Origin: Pseudomonadota bacterium
GTDB taxonomy: Bacteria; Pseudomonadota; Gammaproteobacteria; Xanthomonadales; Xanthomonadaceae
Direction: 5' to 3'
DNA length: 6,384 bases
NCBI GenBank assembly: GCA_023425225.1
Contig: JAFADB010000211.1
Coordinates: 1 to 6,384 of the forward strand
Shown: one piece after another, positions 4,750 through 6,384 of the stretch
Layout of the letters: each line of letters begins with the position of its first letter
How positions within the stretch are numbered: position 1 is the stretch's first letter
Program-made: the position numbers and the translations under genes
The notes under the pieces: model-generated
Told to the model about the DNA's origin: nothing
Seen by the model: the letters and a program-made list of their open reading frames with translations, nothing else
Databases searched by the model: none

Positions 4750-6384
4750 TCACTTCGGCGGCGGCGGCGCCAGCACCGAACGGTCGCCGTTGTGCTCGGG
4801 GGCGCTGACCACGCCGGCCGCCTCCATCGCCTCGATCAGCCGGGCGGCGCGGTTGTAGCCGATCTTCAGCCGTCGCTGCACCCCCGAGATGGAGGCACGG
4901 CGGGTCTCGGTGACGATGCGCAGGGCCTCGTCGTACAGCGGGTCGGACTCGTCGCCGCCGCCATTGCTGGATTCGGGCAGGCCGGTGGCGCCGACCACCA
5001 CGCCGTCGCCCAGCGTCTGCACCTCATCCAGCACGCCCTCGATGTATTCCACCGGGCCGCTGGCCTTGAGGTGCTCGACCACCCGGTGCACCTCGTCGTC
5101 GCCGACGAAGGCGCCGTGCACGCGCTCGGGCATCGCCGTGCCGGGCGGCAGGTACAGCATGTCGCCGTTGCCCAGCAGCGCCTCGGCGCCGGACTGGTCG
5201 AGGATGGTGCGCGAGTCGATCTTGGAGCTGACCTGGAAGCCGATGCGGGTGGGGATGTTGGCCTTGATCAGGCCGGTGATCACGTCCACCGACGGCCGCT
5301 GGGTGGCCAGGATCAGGTGGATGCCGGCGGCGCGCGCCTTCTGCGCCAGGCGCGCGATCAGCTCCTCGACCTTCTTGCCGACGATCATCATCATGTCGGC
5401 GAATTCGTCGATGAAGATGACGATGAACGGCAGCGTCTCCAGCGGCCGCGGCGCCTCGCCCAGTTCCGGGTTGGGCTTGAACAGCGGGTCCATCAACGGC
5501 TGGCCGGCATCCTGCGCCTCGCGCACCTTCTTGTTGAAGCCGGCCAGGTTGCGCACGCCCACCGCGCTCATCAGCTTGTAGCGGCGCTCCATCTCGGCCA
5601 CGCACCAGCGCAGGCCATTCGCAGCCTCCTTCATGTCGGTGACCACCGGTGCCAGCAGGTGCGGGATGCCCTCGTAGACGCTCAGCTCGAGCATCTTCGG
5701 GTCGATCATCAGCATCCGCAGTTCCTTGGGGCTGGCCTTGTACAACAGGCTCAGCACCATCGCGTTGACCGCCACCGACTTGCCCGAGCCGGTGGTGCCG
5801 GCCACCAGCAGGTGCGGCATGCGCGCCAGGTCGGCCACCGTCGGGCGGCCGCCGATGTCCTTGCCCAGCGCCAGCGTCAGCGGGCTGGCGGACTTGTCGT
5901 ACTCCTTCGAGCGCAGCAGCTCGGACAGGAAGATCATCTCGCGGGTGACGTTGGGGATCTCCAGGCCGATCACCGACTTGCCCGGGATCACGTCGACCAC
6001 GCGCACCGACTTGACCGACAGGCCGCGGGCGATGTCCTTGTCCAGCGAACTGATCTGGCTGACCTTGATCCCCGGCGCCGGTTCGATCTCGAAGCGGGTG
6101 ATCACCGGTCCGGGATAGGCGCCTACCACCTGCGCGTCGATGCGGAAGTCCTTGAGCTTGAACTCGATCTGGCGCGACAGCGTCTCCAGCGTCTCCTCGT
6201 CGTAACCCTTGGGCTGCGGCTTGGGATCGTCCAGCAGCGCCAACGGCGGCAGCCCCGACGGATCGCCGCCGGTGCCGTGGAACAGCGGGATCTGCTGCTC
6301 GCGCTTGGCGCGCTCGCTCTTCTCCACCACCGGCGCGGCCGGCGGCTCGATCTTGACCGGCTCGCGCCTGGAGCGCTGCACGGC
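4750..6384 (-). CDS. ftsK: FtsK, septal DNA translocase; 5' end outside window
   Basis: FtsK sits at the division septum and pumps DNA toward the dif site, activating XerCD to resolve chromosome dimers. The window holds the last 544 codons: the end of the linker (about 1-55, charged and proline-containing), the alpha domain (about 60-145, with RFEIEPAPGIKVSQI), and the RecA-like beta motor with Walker A GTTGSGKS at 196-203, Walker B VIFIDE at 322-327 and the LATQRPSVDVITGLIKANIP block near 359-378. Next comes a flexible stretch with SSNGGGDESD and the winged-helix gamma domain from about 480 (SISGVQRRLKIGYNRAARLIEAME), which reads KOPS motifs. It ends in APPPPK. The N-terminal membrane segments and start codon lie beyond the right edge; the GTG at 6381 is internal, not a start. 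All motor motifs are intact. Two REP-like units follow 13 bases after the stop. Confidence 0.98.
   Translation of the reverse strand, partial: AVQRSRREPVKIEPPAAPVVEKSERAKREQQIPLFHGTGGDPSGLPPLALLDDPKPQPKGYDEETLETLSRQIEFKLKDFRIDAQVVGAYPGPVITRFEIEPAPGIKVSQISSLDKDIARGLSVKSVRVVDVIPGKSVIGLEIPNVTREMIFLSELLRSKEYDKSASPLTLALGKDIGGRPTVADLARMPHLLVAGTTGSGKSVAVNAMVLSLLYKASPKELRMLMIDPKMLELSVYEGIPHLLAPVVTDMKEAANGLRWCVAEMERRYKLMSAVGVRNLAGFNKKVREAQDAGQPLMDPLFKPNPELGEAPRPLETLPFIVIFIDEFADMMMIVGKKVEELIARLAQKARAAGIHLILATQRPSVDVITGLIKANIPTRIGFQVSSKIDSRTILDQSGAEALLGNGDMLYLPPGTAMPERVHGAFVGDDEVHRVVEHLKASGPVEYIEGVLDEVQTLGDGVVVGATGLPESSNGGGDESDPLYDEALRIVTETRRASISGVQRRLKIGYNRAARLIEAMEAAGVVSAPEHNGDRSVLAPPPPK

Noticed and set aside
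6379..6381. GTG near the right edge as the ftsK start
   Set aside because: FtsK needs an N-terminal membrane domain and linker upstream; the frame is open to the window edge, so this is an internal Val codon.

Overview
This is a GC-rich chromosomal window of ordinary core-genome character. It most resembles a member of the Xanthomonadaceae/Lysobacteraceae (Lysobacter, Luteimonas, Pseudoxanthomonas or Xanthomonas type). The assignment rests on the protein sequences, the ftsK - transglutaminase-like - lolA - rarA order, weak or absent Shine-Dalgarno sequences, and REP-like palindromes carrying a GGAG or GTAG foot. It is an inference from recall, not a database result.

Layout, left to right: (1) 1-858, minus strand: the N-terminal 286 codons of the replication-recombination AAA+ ATPase RarA, whose 3' end lies outside the window. 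(2) 859-959: a 101-base divergent intergenic region with a TAAAAT -10-like box almost abutting the rarA GTG start and a perfect 9-bp inverted repeat. (3) 960-1958, plus strand: a cation diffusion facilitator of the DmeF (Co/Ni efflux) type with a very histidine-rich cytoplasmic loop. (4) 1959-1994: a 36-base convergent gap filled by one hairpin that looks like a GTAG-type REP. (5) 1995-2618, minus: LolA. (6) 2619-2733: a gap with weak palindromes. (7) 2734-4629, minus: an exported DUF3857/transglutaminase-like protein with a full Cys-His-Asp triad. (8) 4630-4749: a gap holding two inverted REP-like units that form one long hairpin. (9) 4750-6384, minus: the motor and DNA-recognition part of FtsK, whose 5' end lies outside the window.

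The minus-strand genes match a cluster common in gammaproteobacteria (ftsK-lolA-rarA-serS), combining chromosome segregation at the septum, outer-membrane lipoprotein transport and fork rescue. Two insertions mark this version: the transglutaminase-like gene between ftsK and lolA, and the oppositely oriented metal-efflux gene between lolA and rarA. The latter should uncouple rarA from upstream transcription, in keeping with the separate promoter signal seen there.

I found no CRISPR array, tRNA or rRNA gene, transposase, phage gene or clearly new system. The points most worth following are the non-coding elements, the leaderless-looking rarA start, and the uncharacterised exported transglutaminase-like protein.
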